The translations under genes were made by a program, and so were the position numbers. Of a DNA stretch of 64,000 bases, positions 42,264 to 50,591 are shown piece after piece (position 1 is the first letter of the stretch; every line of letters starts with the position of its first letter). Source of the stretch: Blautia sp. (GTDB lineage Bacteria; Bacillota; Clostridia; Lachnospirales; Lachnospiraceae). The stretch covers positions 1 to 64,000 of the forward strand of contig JAFVGK010000117.1 of assembly GCA_017475035.1 (NCBI GenBank). The letters run 5' to 3'. Below the pieces are notes generated by a model. That model worked only from the letters and a program-made list of their open reading frames with translations. It had not been told where the DNA came from and did no database searches.

Positions 42264-43386
42264 CCTCATCATCCCTCTCCGGTCGGTCCCAGTCTCCTTT
42301 GTAAAGATCTCTGGGAGCCTTATCACAGCCTTCAAACCACGGGAGTTCCTTTTTCATACGTTCCATAACCGGCTCATAGGAAAAATCCGTAAGAGGCAGA
42401 TCCACTCTCCTGTTATCCAGGGCAGACAGGACGATAGCTTCCAGAATCTCATATCCGTGCAGCGCTGTCTCTATGTTGCAGGAATGTACCTTTTTGTCAT
42501 CATCCAGCCATTCCGCATATTCGGTATAATAGGGAGTCTGGATTTCCTTTTCCTGGAAATGATACCAGCCCGGCTTCTTTCCCTTCACCAGCCTGGAGCC
42601 TGTATTTTTGCTGCATTCTCCCCAGTACCCGTCGGTCTCCGCGTAGGCATAGCCTTCCTCTCCCCAGACCGTCAGCCTGTTGTCGGAGTCACGATACATA
42701 TCCGGATTGTGCTGCTCCGCAAAATATCCGCACTCCAGATAACCTCTTACTCCATTTTCAAACAGTATTTCCCCGAACAGGAAATCGGGGGATGGATGAT
42801 CATCCTGCATCGTAGCCGGTCCATGAACATGGCCGATCACGGATTTTGCTTTTGCCCCTCCGTTTACCCAGATAATATAATCCATATAGTGGGTTCCGAG
42901 CTGAGCCATCCAGGGCTGGCATTCCGCAAAGATCTTCTTAATCCTGCCAAGGTCGCCCCGGTCAACCTTCCCTTTCAGTTCCTGCATCTGCTTCAGATAT
43001 TTCTGCTGATGGCAGACCACAGCCTTGATCCCGTTCGCGACGCACAGCTCCGTCATCTTTTTCGCCTCTTCCAGATCCTCCGCCATGGGCTTCTCGAAGG
43101 ATACGGCCTTTACCCCGTATCTGACTGCCAGCTCGATCATAGACAGGCGTAAATCCGGGTAGGTGACAAAGACAAAAACCTCCGGGCGGGTCTGGCTAAG
43201 CATCTCCTCCACATCCGTAAACCTGGGAACAGACAGGGAGAACATTTCCTCCACCGCATCCATAACCTCCGGACGGATGTCGCAGATACCAACGATCTCG
43301 TAATGCTCAGCATTCTCAAGGAGGGCTTTCAGGTGGGTTTTGCCGCGTACGCCCAACCCCATGATCGCCGTTCTGTGTTTGCTCAT
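42253..43386 (-). CDS. Gfo/Idh/MocA-family oxidoreductase
   Basis: A 377-residue NAD(P)-dependent sugar or inositol dehydrogenase-type protein. The Rossmann loop is AIMGLGVRGKTHL at the N-terminus, followed by FEKPMAEDLEEA near residue 98 (the EKP motif with catalytic Lys) and a C-terminal substrate domain with GTHYMDYIIWVNGG near residue 165, supplying the usual Asp and His. The acidic tail RDDEDDE is unusual. The context (ABC transporter, epimerase, hydrolase, SDR) points to oxidation of a sugar or cyclitol, but the substrate is not identifiable. Its ribosome binding site GAGGAGG belongs to R1 copy 12a. Confidence 0.88.
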   Translation of the reverse strand: MSKHRTAIMGLGVRGKTHLKALLENAEHYEIVGICDIRPEVMDAVEEMFSLSVPRFTDVEEMLSQTRPEVFVFVTYPDLRLSMIELAVRYGVKAVSFEKPMAEDLEEAKKMTELCVANGIKAVVCHQQKYLKQMQELKGKVDRGDLGRIKKIFAECQPWMAQLGTHYMDYIIWVNGGAKAKSVIGHVHGPATMQDDHPSPDFLFGEILFENGVRGYLECGYFAEQHNPDMYRDSDNRLTVWGEEGYAYAETDGYWGECSKNTGSRLVKGKKPGWYHFQEKEIQTPYYTEYAEWLDDDKKVHSCNIETALHGYEILEAIVLSALDNRRVDLPLTDFSYEPVMERMKKELPWFEGCDKAPRDLYKGDWDRPERDDEDDE

Positions 43387-43391
43387 TCTTC

Positions 43392-43496
43392 TTCCTCCTC
43401 ACAAAACAAAGTTTTGTATGTTGACTTAATGACCACGGATGACTATTCTGCAGCCACGTCTGCAAAAAACGCAGCCGTGGGAAAAAATATGTCTCC
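43392..43496 (-). repeat. R1 repeat upstream of the Gfo/Idh/MocA gene (copy 12a)
   Basis: CCACGG-type copy ending in CAAAACTTTGTTTTGTGAGGAGG; G-to-A in one arm of the last hairpin is matched on the other arm (CAAAACTTTGTTTTG). Tandem with copy 12b. Confidence 0.88.
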
Positions 43497-43587
43497 TCAC
43501 ATAATGCAGTTTTGTACGTTGACGCAATGTCTTCGGTTAACGATTTTGTCTTCTGCAGCCAGGCCGCCGAAAACAAAATCAGTCTCC
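43493..43587 (-). repeat. R1 repeat, tandem neighbour (copy 12b)
   Basis: CTTCGG-type copy with GGAGACTGATTTTGTTTTCGG and CCGAAGACATTG. Its GGAG end is fused to the GGAG start of copy 12a, as in copies 10a/10b. Confidence 0.85.
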
Positions 43588-43629
43588 TGTTAACAGGCAG
43601 TTCACGCCAGTGTTCTGATTCGTGAAATG

Positions 43630-44445
43630 TTACCTGCCGCGGACCATCTTCATGTATCTTCCGTCTTCCAGCACCACCGCGTCGGAATCCTCCACGGCGT
43701 CCGGAGATTCATCCTCGGTCATGATCCAGCCCCTGTAATCCGTCTCCTCCAGGTAACGTACGATGGATGCAAAATCGATGATTCCTTTTCCCATAGTCGC
43801 CCATACATGAGACGCATCCATGTCCTTAAAATGCACATGCTGGGTGATGTCCCTGTGCTCCCGGATCATTTTAAGAGGATCGATCCCTCCGTTTGCCATA
43901 TGTCCCACATCAGGAGCATATCCGATCCCTCCGCTATAAAGGCCCTCAAACATCACCTTGTAATCTTCCTCATACCTGAAAATGGAATTCTCCCCGGAAT
44001 TTGGGTGAAATACCGGAACGATCCCCCGTTCCTTCGCCCTTTCCGCGATGCACTTCAGGCAGGAAAGCTGATTTTTCTGCTTTTCACGCAGGTTGTGCTC
44101 CCGAACCGGATCCGCCGCCACATGAGCCAGCATCAGCTTCGCCGTGGGGAAATGAGCAAGAAACTCTATAGCTTCATCCAGGTTCCTGCGTTCCTCATCC
44201 GTTTCCTTTTCAAAAAGCCAGTCCTCATGAACCGCCAGCGCGGCAAACATAATGCCTTCCCGATCCAGAAGCTCCTTCAGCTTCGCCCAGTCATGATAAT
44301 AATCCCCCAGCATGACAATCTCGGCTTCCATGCCGGTAAATCCTGTCTTTTTTAAAACCTCGACCATATGCGGAACCTTTCCCGCAAACTTCTCTACCCG
44401 CATCTGCCAGGGGTAGGTCTGGCTTCCATACAGTATCCGGGACAT
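43630..44445 (-). CDS. Sugar phosphate isomerase/epimerase family protein (xylose isomerase-like TIM barrel)
   Basis: A 271-residue AP-endonuclease-2-type TIM barrel. It starts SRILYGSQTYPWQM and carries the metal-binding positions of the family in FTGMEAEIVML near residue 40, VPVFHPNSGEN near residue 150, GYAPDVGHMANGG near residue 180, HVHFKDMD near residue 207 and GWIMTEDES near residue 240. This is close to IolE/IolI-like and hydroxypyruvate-isomerase-like proteins. With the next gene (Gfo/Idh/MocA) it resembles inositol-type or ketosugar catabolic pairs. The start at 44445 has GGGAGGAGGG from R1 copy 13; the longer upstream frame is repeat sequence. Confidence 0.87.
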   Translation of the reverse strand: MSRILYGSQTYPWQMRVEKFAGKVPHMVEVLKKTGFTGMEAEIVMLGDYYHDWAKLKELLDREGIMFAALAVHEDWLFEKETDEERRNLDEAIEFLAHFPTAKLMLAHVAADPVREHNLREKQKNQLSCLKCIAERAKERGIVPVFHPNSGENSIFRYEEDYKVMFEGLYSGGIGYAPDVGHMANGGIDPLKMIREHRDITQHVHFKDMDASHVWATMGKGIIDFASIVRYLEETDYRGWIMTEDESPDAVEDSDAVVLEDGRYMKMVRGR

Positions 44446-44450
44446 TCTTA

Positions 44451-44554
44451 CCCTCCTCCCGAAACGAAGTTTTGTAGGTTGACTCAATGACCACGGATGA
44501 CTATTTTGCGGCCGCGCCTGCAAAAAAACGCAGCCGTGGGCAAAATATGTCTCC
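44451..44554 (-). repeat. R1 repeat upstream of the epimerase gene (copy 13)
   Basis: One of the best-preserved CCACGG-type copies, from GGAGACATATTTTGCCCACGG to CAAAACTTCGTTTCGGGAGGAGG. It lies between the binding-protein gene's terminator and the epimerase. Confidence 0.9.
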
Positions 44555-44558
44555 ACTA

Positions 44559-44646
44559 TGGCAGAGAGAGGCCTGGCCAATCTCTGCCCTCAGGCGGGTC
44601 GACGTTCGCCGACAGGCGAAATATTACATTACGCCGTCCCTGCCAT
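44559..44646. repeat. R2 repeat, copy 5
   Basis: GGCAGAGAGAGGCC..ATCTCTGCC and a GACGTTCGCCGACAGGCGAA hairpin within GGCG/CGCC arms. Divergent in sequence but with the same two-hairpin plan as other R2 copies. Confidence 0.55.
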
Positions 44647-44650
44647 ATGA

Positions 44651-44687
44651 GCAAAACCCCTGGCGCCATCCGCCAGGGGTCTTTTCA
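44651..44687 (-). terminator. Terminator after the second binding-protein gene
   Basis: On the minus strand ACCCCTGGCG and CGCCAGGGGT pair around a five-base loop and TTTTGC follows. It separates transporter genes from the catabolic genes. Confidence 0.85.
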
Positions 44688-44717
44688 TCTGAATGACAGA
44701 AAACTGCTTTTTATATA

Positions 44718-45692
44718 TCATCCAAGATATTCATCAACATTTTCTTCTGTTACAAGAACGAAAGGAATCACAGGGTTCGCATCAAACTCTTCACCCTTGG
44801 CAAGAGCCTCAACGATGGCAATAGCGCCGTTGATCTGGCCAACGCCGTCCTGAAGGATTGTAGCCTTCATGGTGCCGTCCTTAACCATCTGAAGCGGAAC
44901 CTCAACGCCGTCAACGCCGATGCAGATGACATCGCTTCTGCCGTTATCGTTGCACATCTTCTGTGCAGCGGCGGACATACCATCGTTGTCGCAGATGATG
45001 GCTACCAGCTCATCGCCGTACTTCGCAAGAGAATCAGAAGCAGCGTCAGATGCCAGATTGCCGTCCCACTTGGTATCGAAATCGCCAACCATCTCAAATT
45101 CCGGATGCTCATCCATAACCGCATGCATACCTTCGGTACGCTGAACCTGAGCGGAGTTGCCAAGGACACCGTTGCAATGGATAAACTTTCCGCCGTCCGG
45201 GCAGTTGTCCACAACCCACTGAGCCAGCATATTACCGGCCTGAACATCATCGGATCCTACATAAGCGATGGCAAGATCATCGCAGCTGGCGGATTTGGAA
45301 TTAACTTCGATGACCTGGATGCCGGCATTTACCATCTGTACAAGAGCCGGATCGGAAGCCTCTGCCTCAGCAGGAAGGAAAATAACGATATCGCAGTTCT
45401 TTGCAATACAGTCTGCCGCACGGTCGATCTGCTTGTTGGGATCAGTCTCGCCGTCCAGAAGTCCGGTCCACTCATCAATGATGCCATCCTTAACAGCCTG
45501 ATCAAAATATTCCTGTGCTCTGGAGTTGATCGGCGCATGGAAGGGATCTGTGAAATTCTTGGAGATGTAGCCAAGGACTACCTTTCCGTCTCCATTGACA
45601 TCGCCGGGAACGGCGTCTTCAGCCATAGCAGCCTGACCCATAGCAAGAATCATAGCGGTTGTCATGACAGCGACCAAAGCTTTCTTAAACAT
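44718..45692 (-). CDS. Sugar ABC transporter substrate-binding protein (RbsB-like)
   Basis: An exported sugar-binding protein of 324 residues. The signal peptide is residues 1-24 (MFKKALVAVMTTAMILAMGQ, cleavage near AMA). The type I fold follows: KVVLGYISKNFTDPFHAPINSRAQEYF near residue 37, IVIFLPAEAEASDPALVQMVNAGIQVIEVNS near residue 100 and CIGVDGVEVPLQMVKDGTMKATILQD near residue 260. The mature N-terminus holds DVNGDGKV, which resembles a calcium-binding EF-type loop (Asp, Asn, Asp at spacing 1, 3, 5). It belongs to the second transporter and is encoded after the permease. Confidence 0.92.
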   Translation of the reverse strand: MFKKALVAVMTTAMILAMGQAAMAEDAVPGDVNGDGKVVLGYISKNFTDPFHAPINSRAQEYFDQAVKDGIIDEWTGLLDGETDPNKQIDRAADCIAKNCDIVIFLPAEAEASDPALVQMVNAGIQVIEVNSKSASCDDLAIAYVGSDDVQAGNMLAQWVVDNCPDGGKFIHCNGVLGNSAQVQRTEGMHAVMDEHPEFEMVGDFDTKWDGNLASDAASDSLAKYGDELVAIICDNDGMSAAAQKMCNDNGRSDVICIGVDGVEVPLQMVKDGTMKATILQDGVGQINGAIAIVEALAKGEEFDANPVIPFVLVTEENVDEYLG

Positions 45693-45806
45693 AGGTTACC
45701 TCCTCTTTGTAAATGAAATTGATATGATCTGTTATAACCCGCGGCCCCACAAGCCACGGAGAATAACCTTGCGTAATAACAGCATGCATGAATCCGTAAT
45801 AACCGA

Positions 45807-46784
45807 TTAATGCTTGTTGCGGTTCATGACCATATCCAGCATGACTGCGCCGATGATGATCAGACCCTTGACGATAGACTGATAATAAGAAGACACGCCG
45901 ATCATATTCATGCCGTTGTAGATCAGTCCGATGATGAAGATACCAAGCACGCAGCCGGGAATCGTGGCAATACCACCCGCGAAGGAGGTGCCGCCCAACA
46001 CAGCCGCTGCGATGGCGTCTGTCTCATAGCCGACGCCGATATTGGACTGTGCGGAACCGGTCTTGGATGTATAGATCATGGCAGCCAGACCGGCAAGCAG
46101 ACCGGAGATGGTATATACGCCAACCAGCACCCAGAAGCGGGAGACACCGGAAGCTATTGCTGCATTCACATTTCCGCCTACCGCAAAGATATAACGCCCG
46201 AACTTCGTCCAGTGCAGGATCAGGTACATCACAATGGTCACCACAATAAAGATTATGATAGGCATCGGGATGCCGAAAAGCTTATTGGAATAAATTCCCG
46301 TAAACCATGCATTGGTCAGCATGATCGCGCGGCCGCCTGTGATAACCTGTGAAAGGCCGCGGATTACCAGCTGCATGGAAAGGGTGACAACAAAGGGGAA
46401 CATATTAAACTTCGCGATCAGCAAGCCGTTGATAAATCCAAAGGCTGTCGCAACCAGAACTCCGGCTAATACGGAAAGAAAAGCCGGCCAACCGAGCACC
46501 CCCATAGTCTGACCGATGATGCAGCTGGTCAGGGCAAGCTGTGCGCCAACAGTCAGGTCAATACCTCCGGTTGTAATAGCAATACACAGGCCATAGCAGA
46601 GAAGACCGTTGATCGAGATCTGCGTGGCGACGTTGATGATATTTTTGAGGGTCATAAATCGTGGTTCCATAATCGCGATCACAACCATCATGATGATCAG
46701 CACAAAGCCGATACCATACTGACCCATCAGCTGTCTGAATTTATCCTGTCTGGAAATCTGCCCTACACGAGGTGAAGAAGCCAT
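45807..46784 (-). CDS. Sugar ABC transporter permease (RbsC family)
   Basis: A 325-residue membrane permease with about nine hydrophobic segments. Family marks are LCIAITTGGIDLTVGAQLALTS near residue 66, FINGLLIAKFNMFPFVVTLSMQ near residue 117 and the cytoplasmic loop GRYIFAVGGNVNAAIASGV near residue 197. It is the only permease in this transporter, so it probably acts as a homodimer. The start has GGAGGAGG from R1 copy 14. It is co-directional with the ATPase gene upstream and the binding-protein gene downstream. Confidence 0.92.
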   Translation of the reverse strand: MASSPRVGQISRQDKFRQLMGQYGIGFVLIIMMVVIAIMEPRFMTLKNIINVATQISINGLLCYGLCIAITTGGIDLTVGAQLALTSCIIGQTMGVLGWPAFLSVLAGVLVATAFGFINGLLIAKFNMFPFVVTLSMQLVIRGLSQVITGGRAIMLTNAWFTGIYSNKLFGIPMPIIIFIVVTIVMYLILHWTKFGRYIFAVGGNVNAAIASGVSRFWVLVGVYTISGLLAGLAAMIYTSKTGSAQSNIGVGYETDAIAAAVLGGTSFAGGIATIPGCVLGIFIIGLIYNGMNMIGVSSYYQSIVKGLIIIGAVMLDMVMNRNKH

Positions 46785-46792
46785 ATTATTTT

Positions 46793-46875
46793 TCCTCCTC
46801 CCAAAACAAAGTTTTGTACGTTGATTCCATGTTTTCAGATGACGATTCTGCAGCTTCGATAGTGGAAACTGCCGG
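46793..46875 (-). repeat. R1 repeat between ATPase and permease genes (copy 14)
   Basis: The 3' two thirds are well kept (GAATCGTCATCTGAAAACAT, CAAAACTTTGTTTTGGGAGGAGG). The 5' hairpin has decayed. It supplies the permease ribosome binding site inside the operon. Confidence 0.75.
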
Positions 46876-46880
46876 TTTCT

Positions 46881-48398
46881 TTACGCAACGCCGAACGCTT
46901 TACTCAGGATCACTTCCTGAGTCGCTTTCCCGCTGACGATTTCTTCTCTCATGATTTCGCCGCTGATGCTTCCCTCATGGTATACAATGACACGGTCACT
47001 CATGCCCATGATCTCAGGCAGCTCAGAGGAAACCATGATGATAGCCATACCCTCCGCGGCAAATTTGCTCATAAGGGTATAAATCTCCGCCTTCGCGCCT
47101 ACGTCCACGCCTCGGGTCGGCTCGTCAAGAATCAGGAGCTTTGGCTCCGCCATCAGCCATTTGGAAAGCACTACCTTTTGCTGATTTCCACCGGACAGAG
47201 AGTAGGCAGTATGCTCAATGCTTGCTGCCTTCAAAGTCAGATTTTTTGAAACCTCTTCGACCTCTTTCTTCTCACGCCTCTGATTGAGCAGCAGACCCTT
47301 CTGACGCTCAGGCAGGCTTGGGAGGGAAACATTTTCACGGATCGAACGGAGCAGGCACAGACCGAAGTTTTTACGGTCTTCATTGACCATACAGATACCT
47401 TTTTTGATAGCTTCACTGGGGTGTTTAAAATGGAGTTCTTCGCCGTTCAGATAGATCTTGCCGGAGGAAATGGGATCCATGCCGAAGATCGCCTTCATCG
47501 TCTCACTGCGGCCGGAACCTACCAGGCCGGAGAACCCGAGAATCTCTCCCGCATGTACCTCAAAGCTGATATCCTCAAAGCCGTCGCCGGAAATATGTTC
47601 TGCCTTGAAGACCACATCTCCGATGGGGCAGTCCACCTTCGGGAACTGATTCTCAACCTTACGGCCTACCATCATGGCGATCAGATCATCGTTACTCACG
47701 TCTGCGAGAGGAGAAGTCCCGATAAACTCACCGTCACGGAAGACAGATACCGTATCGCAGATCTCATAGATCTCGGCCATACGATGGGAAATATAGATAA
47801 TGGCTACGCCCTGCTCCCTCAGGTTCCGGATTACGCGGAAAAGATGCTGTGTCTCCTGTTCATCCAGGGAAGAAGTAGGCTCGTCCATGATGATCAGCTT
47901 TGCGTTCGTAGATACTGCGCGGATAATTTCCACCATCTGGACATCTGCAAGCTTCAGATCCCTGATCATGGTCGTAGCCGGATAAGGGAACCCAAAGTCA
48001 TCCAAAATCTTCTGGGTTCTTTCGTTCTGTTTTTTCTTATTCAGGAATATGCCTCTGGTGTCCTCGCGATTGAGGAAAATACTCTCTGCGATGGTAAGAT
48101 GCGGCTCCGGATTCAATTCCTGGTGGATCATAGAAATTCCGCTCTTGATGGCATCTACCGGCCCATGAGCCTGATAGGGCTTTCCATCAAATGTCATCGT
48201 ACCCTGGTCCTGGCGGTACAGGCCTATCACGATTTTCATCAGTGTGGATTTTCCTGCACCGTTTTCCCCCAGCAGTGCATGTACCTCTCCCGGTTTTACG
48301 TGGAGCTGAACATTTTTCAGCGCCTGGGTTCCGCCGAAGGATTTTGAGATACCCTCACAGCTGAGGATGTATCCGCTTGTGTTCTGAGTGCTGTCCAA
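46881..48398 (-). CDS. Sugar ABC transporter ATP-binding protein (RbsA/MglA family)
   Basis: A 505-residue tandem ATPase. Module one has GENGAGKST near residue 45, LKLADVQMVEIIRAV and LIIMDEPTSSLD. Module two has GLVGSGRSE near residue 290, LSGGNQQKVVLSKWL near residue 400 and LLILDEPTRGVDVGAK, so both nucleotide sites look intact, unlike the first operon's ATPase. It is the first gene of the second sugar operon, with a promoter 230 bases upstream. The start is TTG at 48398, six bases after AAAGGAGGAGG. Confidence 0.92.
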   Translation of the reverse strand: MDSTQNTSGYILSCEGISKSFGGTQALKNVQLHVKPGEVHALLGENGAGKSTLMKIVIGLYRQDQGTMTFDGKPYQAHGPVDAIKSGISMIHQELNPEPHLTIAESIFLNREDTRGIFLNKKKQNERTQKILDDFGFPYPATTMIRDLKLADVQMVEIIRAVSTNAKLIIMDEPTSSLDEQETQHLFRVIRNLREQGVAIIYISHRMAEIYEICDTVSVFRDGEFIGTSPLADVSNDDLIAMMVGRKVENQFPKVDCPIGDVVFKAEHISGDGFEDISFEVHAGEILGFSGLVGSGRSETMKAIFGMDPISSGKIYLNGEELHFKHPSEAIKKGICMVNEDRKNFGLCLLRSIRENVSLPSLPERQKGLLLNQRREKKEVEEVSKNLTLKAASIEHTAYSLSGGNQQKVVLSKWLMAEPKLLILDEPTRGVDVGAKAEIYTLMSKFAAEGMAIIMVSSELPEIMGMSDRVIVYHEGSISGEIMREEIVSGKATQEVILSKAFGVA

Positions 48399-48624
48399 GC
48401 CCTTCCTCCTCCTTTCCTGCCGTTAGACGGCTTGCGTCATTAACGTTTTTCAAAAAGACCTTCTCCCTGACCATACAGAGAAATGGAAGATGGTCTGTAT
48501 TTCCGCGTACCTTCCGTACATTTCCGAAATCCGCTCTGCCGCCTTATATCCTCATTAGATTCCGTAATAAAACCTCTGCCTCGAAATACTGTGTATTTTC
48601 GATTTATTTGTATATCAGTTAATT

Positions 48625-48653
48625 ATTCTAATTGAGGAAACGTTTTTTGTCAA
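48625..48653 (-). promoter_or_regulatory. Sigma-A promoter of the second sugar operon
   Basis: On the minus strand TTGACA (48648-48653) and TAGAAT (48625-48630) with a 17-base spacer. The spacer holds ACGTTTCCTC, which could be part of a LacI-type operator. The leader to 48398 shows no other clear feature. Confidence 0.7.
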
Positions 48654-48737
48654 TGAATATTTGAAAAAGCACAAAAAGAGCACAGATCTCCCTTCAGTCA
48701 TTCAGCACATTTGCCATTTCCAAATACGAGAATCATA

Positions 48738-48771
48738 CAAAAAGACATCCGGATTACTCCGGATGTCTTTT
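48738..48771 (-). terminator. Terminator after the aldo/keto reductase gene
   Basis: AAAAGACATCCGGA and TCCGGATGTCTTTTT pair around a 4-base loop, about 105 bases beyond the stop codon. The stretch between shows no gene. Confidence 0.85.
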
Positions 48772-48878
48772 CAAGTCTGTACTTTGTGAGTATGTCTCTT
48801 TTTATTTTTCCGGTATCTGATTTCTGCCTGCTCTCCCGGGATCTGATTCTCCCATGACTCATCGTGAGCATCACGCAC

Positions 48879-50024
48879 TCAGCATCCGAACAGCGCAGCG
48901 CTTCGTTCCATTCTTTCGGCAACTTTCACGCCGAACGGGCACCTGCTCTCGCAGCCCTTGCAGCCTATGCACTCCGAAGCCGTATGGGCAAGAGCCTTAT
49001 AATGCTCCAGGATACTTGCCGGAACGGTTGTCTGCGCAGAGGCCAGATCATAAAATTTGTTTACCATCGCAATATCGATATCCATCGGACATGGTTTGCA
49101 GTGCCCGCAATACGTACACTGACCGGCATAGGAATGCAGCGGTGCGGACGCTATGACAGAAGCGTAATCTTTTTCATCGTCTGTCGCGTCTTCGTAATGA
49201 ACTGCCTCATCTACCTGTTCTTTCGTATCATAACCACACAAGATCGAAGACACTCCCGGCCTGGTCAGCGCATAATGAATCAACTGGGATGGAGTAAATG
49301 CCGCGCCAAAAGGAGACTGTTCCTTATGAAACAGCCTTCCGCCAAAGAATCCCTTCATGACGGTAATTCCTATATTGTGCTCTTCACACAGCCGATAGAA
49401 TTCTGCGCGTTCCGGATCTATACCGGAATAATCATCCTTATCATATCCCTCAAACATGGAATCCAGATCTTCCGTAGCCGGCCTCATGTCAAATGCGGGA
49501 TTGATGCTGAACAGAATCATTTCAACCAGACCTGTTTCAACCGCCAGCTTTCCGATCCTGGGATTATGGGTGCTGAGACCGATATGCCTGATCGTTCCCT
49601 TTTCATGGAGATCTCTGACATATCTGATATAATCTCCGTTCATTGCCAGATTCCATTCCTCCACGGAATCAATGTAATGAATCATCCCGAGGTCTACATA
49701 ATCGCTTTGTAATCTCTCAAGAAGATCCTCAAAGGCCGGCCGTACATATTTCATCTCCCGGGTCCTGACATACTGCCCGTTCTGCCAGGTGGAACCGATA
49801 TGTCCCTGAACAAACCATGATTCGCGGCAATCCCGTATCGCCTTGCCGATAATATTCCTTGATTTCGGGTCCGGCATCCAGCAGTCTACTATATTGATGC
49901 CCTTGCCATGAGCATACTTCAACAGCTCTGCGGAATCTTCCTCATCATGTCTCTCAAGCCACTCGCCGCCGAACCCCACTTCACTTACCATGATACCGGT
50001 CTTTCCAAGTCTTCTGTAATTCAT
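48879..50024 (-). CDS. Aldo/keto reductase with C-terminal [4Fe-4S] ferredoxin-like domain
   Basis: A 381-residue cytoplasmic protein. Residues 1-280 form an AKR barrel: RRLGKTGIMVSEVGFGGEW at the start, the catalytic Asp in INIVDCW near residue 45 (with Trp where Tyr is usual), DLGMIHYID near residue 112 and IGLSTHNP near residue 150. The C-terminal part has two cysteine groups, CTYCGHCKPCP near residue 308 and CIGCKGCESRCPFG near residue 356, typical of two [4Fe-4S] clusters. Such Fe-S AKRs are common in anaerobes and may take electrons from ferredoxin; the substrate is unknown. It is a single gene with its own terminator. Confidence 0.9.
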   Translation of the reverse strand: MNYRRLGKTGIMVSEVGFGGEWLERHDEEDSAELLKYAHGKGINIVDCWMPDPKSRNIIGKAIRDCRESWFVQGHIGSTWQNGQYVRTREMKYVRPAFEDLLERLQSDYVDLGMIHYIDSVEEWNLAMNGDYIRYVRDLHEKGTIRHIGLSTHNPRIGKLAVETGLVEMILFSINPAFDMRPATEDLDSMFEGYDKDDYSGIDPERAEFYRLCEEHNIGITVMKGFFGGRLFHKEQSPFGAAFTPSQLIHYALTRPGVSSILCGYDTKEQVDEAVHYEDATDDEKDYASVIASAPLHSYAGQCTYCGHCKPCPMDIDIAMVNKFYDLASAQTTVPASILEHYKALAHTASECIGCKGCESRCPFGVKVAERMERSAALFGC

Positions 50025-50085
50025 AAGCGCCTCCCTGTTTTTTCTTTTATCGCCCGAATCATTATATTTCAGGCTTACCTGATTG

Positions 50086-50301
50086 TCAATTGTTCCGGCA
50101 CCCAGGTTCTTCTGTCAGGCCGGCCAGGTAATCCAGGCTGACGCTATAGTATGCTGCCAGTCTGACGGCAGCGTCGAGCGGCAAAGAACGAAGCCCTCGT
50201 TCATACCTGGAATACAGGGATTGATCACACCCAAGCTCATCTGCCACTGCTGCCTGCGTCAGTCCCTTATTCACTCGAAGCTGTCGAATCCTGAGTCTCA
50301 T
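50086..50301 (-). CDS. XRE-family helix-turn-helix regulator
   Basis: A 71-residue DNA-binding protein made of little more than the HTH: LRIRQLRVNKGLTQAAVADELGCDQSLYSRYERGLRSLPLDAAVRLA, ending in SLDYLAGLTEEPG. Compact XRE proteins of this length often tune a neighbouring operon. Its start overlaps the stop of the winged-helix gene by four bases (ATGA), so it belongs to a three-gene unit with that gene and the membrane protein. Confidence 0.9.
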   Translation of the reverse strand: MRLRIRQLRVNKGLTQAAVADELGCDQSLYSRYERGLRSLPLDAAVRLAAYYSVSLDYLAGLTEEPGCRNN

Positions 50302-50588
50302 GTTTCATCCCCCACAATCTTCTCCAGCATACGGACATAAGCAAGAAAGGTCTCACGGCCGGTATCCGTCAGCTGATAGGTTGATCTGGGACGTCTCCCC
50401 AAAAGCTCCCGCTGACAGGAAAGGAATTTGTCTGCTTCCAGGAGCTCCAGCTGTTTTCCCAGATTTCCCGGCGTCGCGTCCGTGAGTTTTGTCAATGTTG
50501 TAAAATCCTTCGGTCCTGTCATCAGTGCCGCTACCACCGCCAGCCGCAGCCTGGATTGGAAAGCGGCAGGAATCTCGTGCAGCTCCAT
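50298..50588 (-). CDS. Winged-helix transcriptional regulator (ArsR/MarR-like, HTH_27 type)
   Basis: A 96-residue winged-helix protein: FQSRLRLAVVAALMTGPKDFTTLTKLTDATPGNLGKQLELLEADKFL is the recognition region, and GRRPRSTYQLTDTGRETFLAYV the wing and C-terminal helix. This small family is usually encoded beside a membrane protein that it controls, and here a 236-residue membrane protein lies four bases upstream. The start codon follows GAGGTGACC. No ligand-binding domain is seen. Confidence 0.88.
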   Translation of the reverse strand: MELHEIPAAFQSRLRLAVVAALMTGPKDFTTLTKLTDATPGNLGKQLELLEADKFLSCQRELLGRRPRSTYQLTDTGRETFLAYVRMLEKIVGDET

Positions 50589-50591
50589 AGG

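Noticed and set aside
35489-43587. Tandem R1 copies considered as a CRISPR array
   Set aside because: Units are about 100 bp with no unique spacers of constant size, only two per site, and no cas genes are seen.
45585-45635. DVNGDGKV considered as a dockerin domain
   Set aside because: Only one loop is present, without the following helix or second repeat, and it runs straight into the sugar-binding fold.
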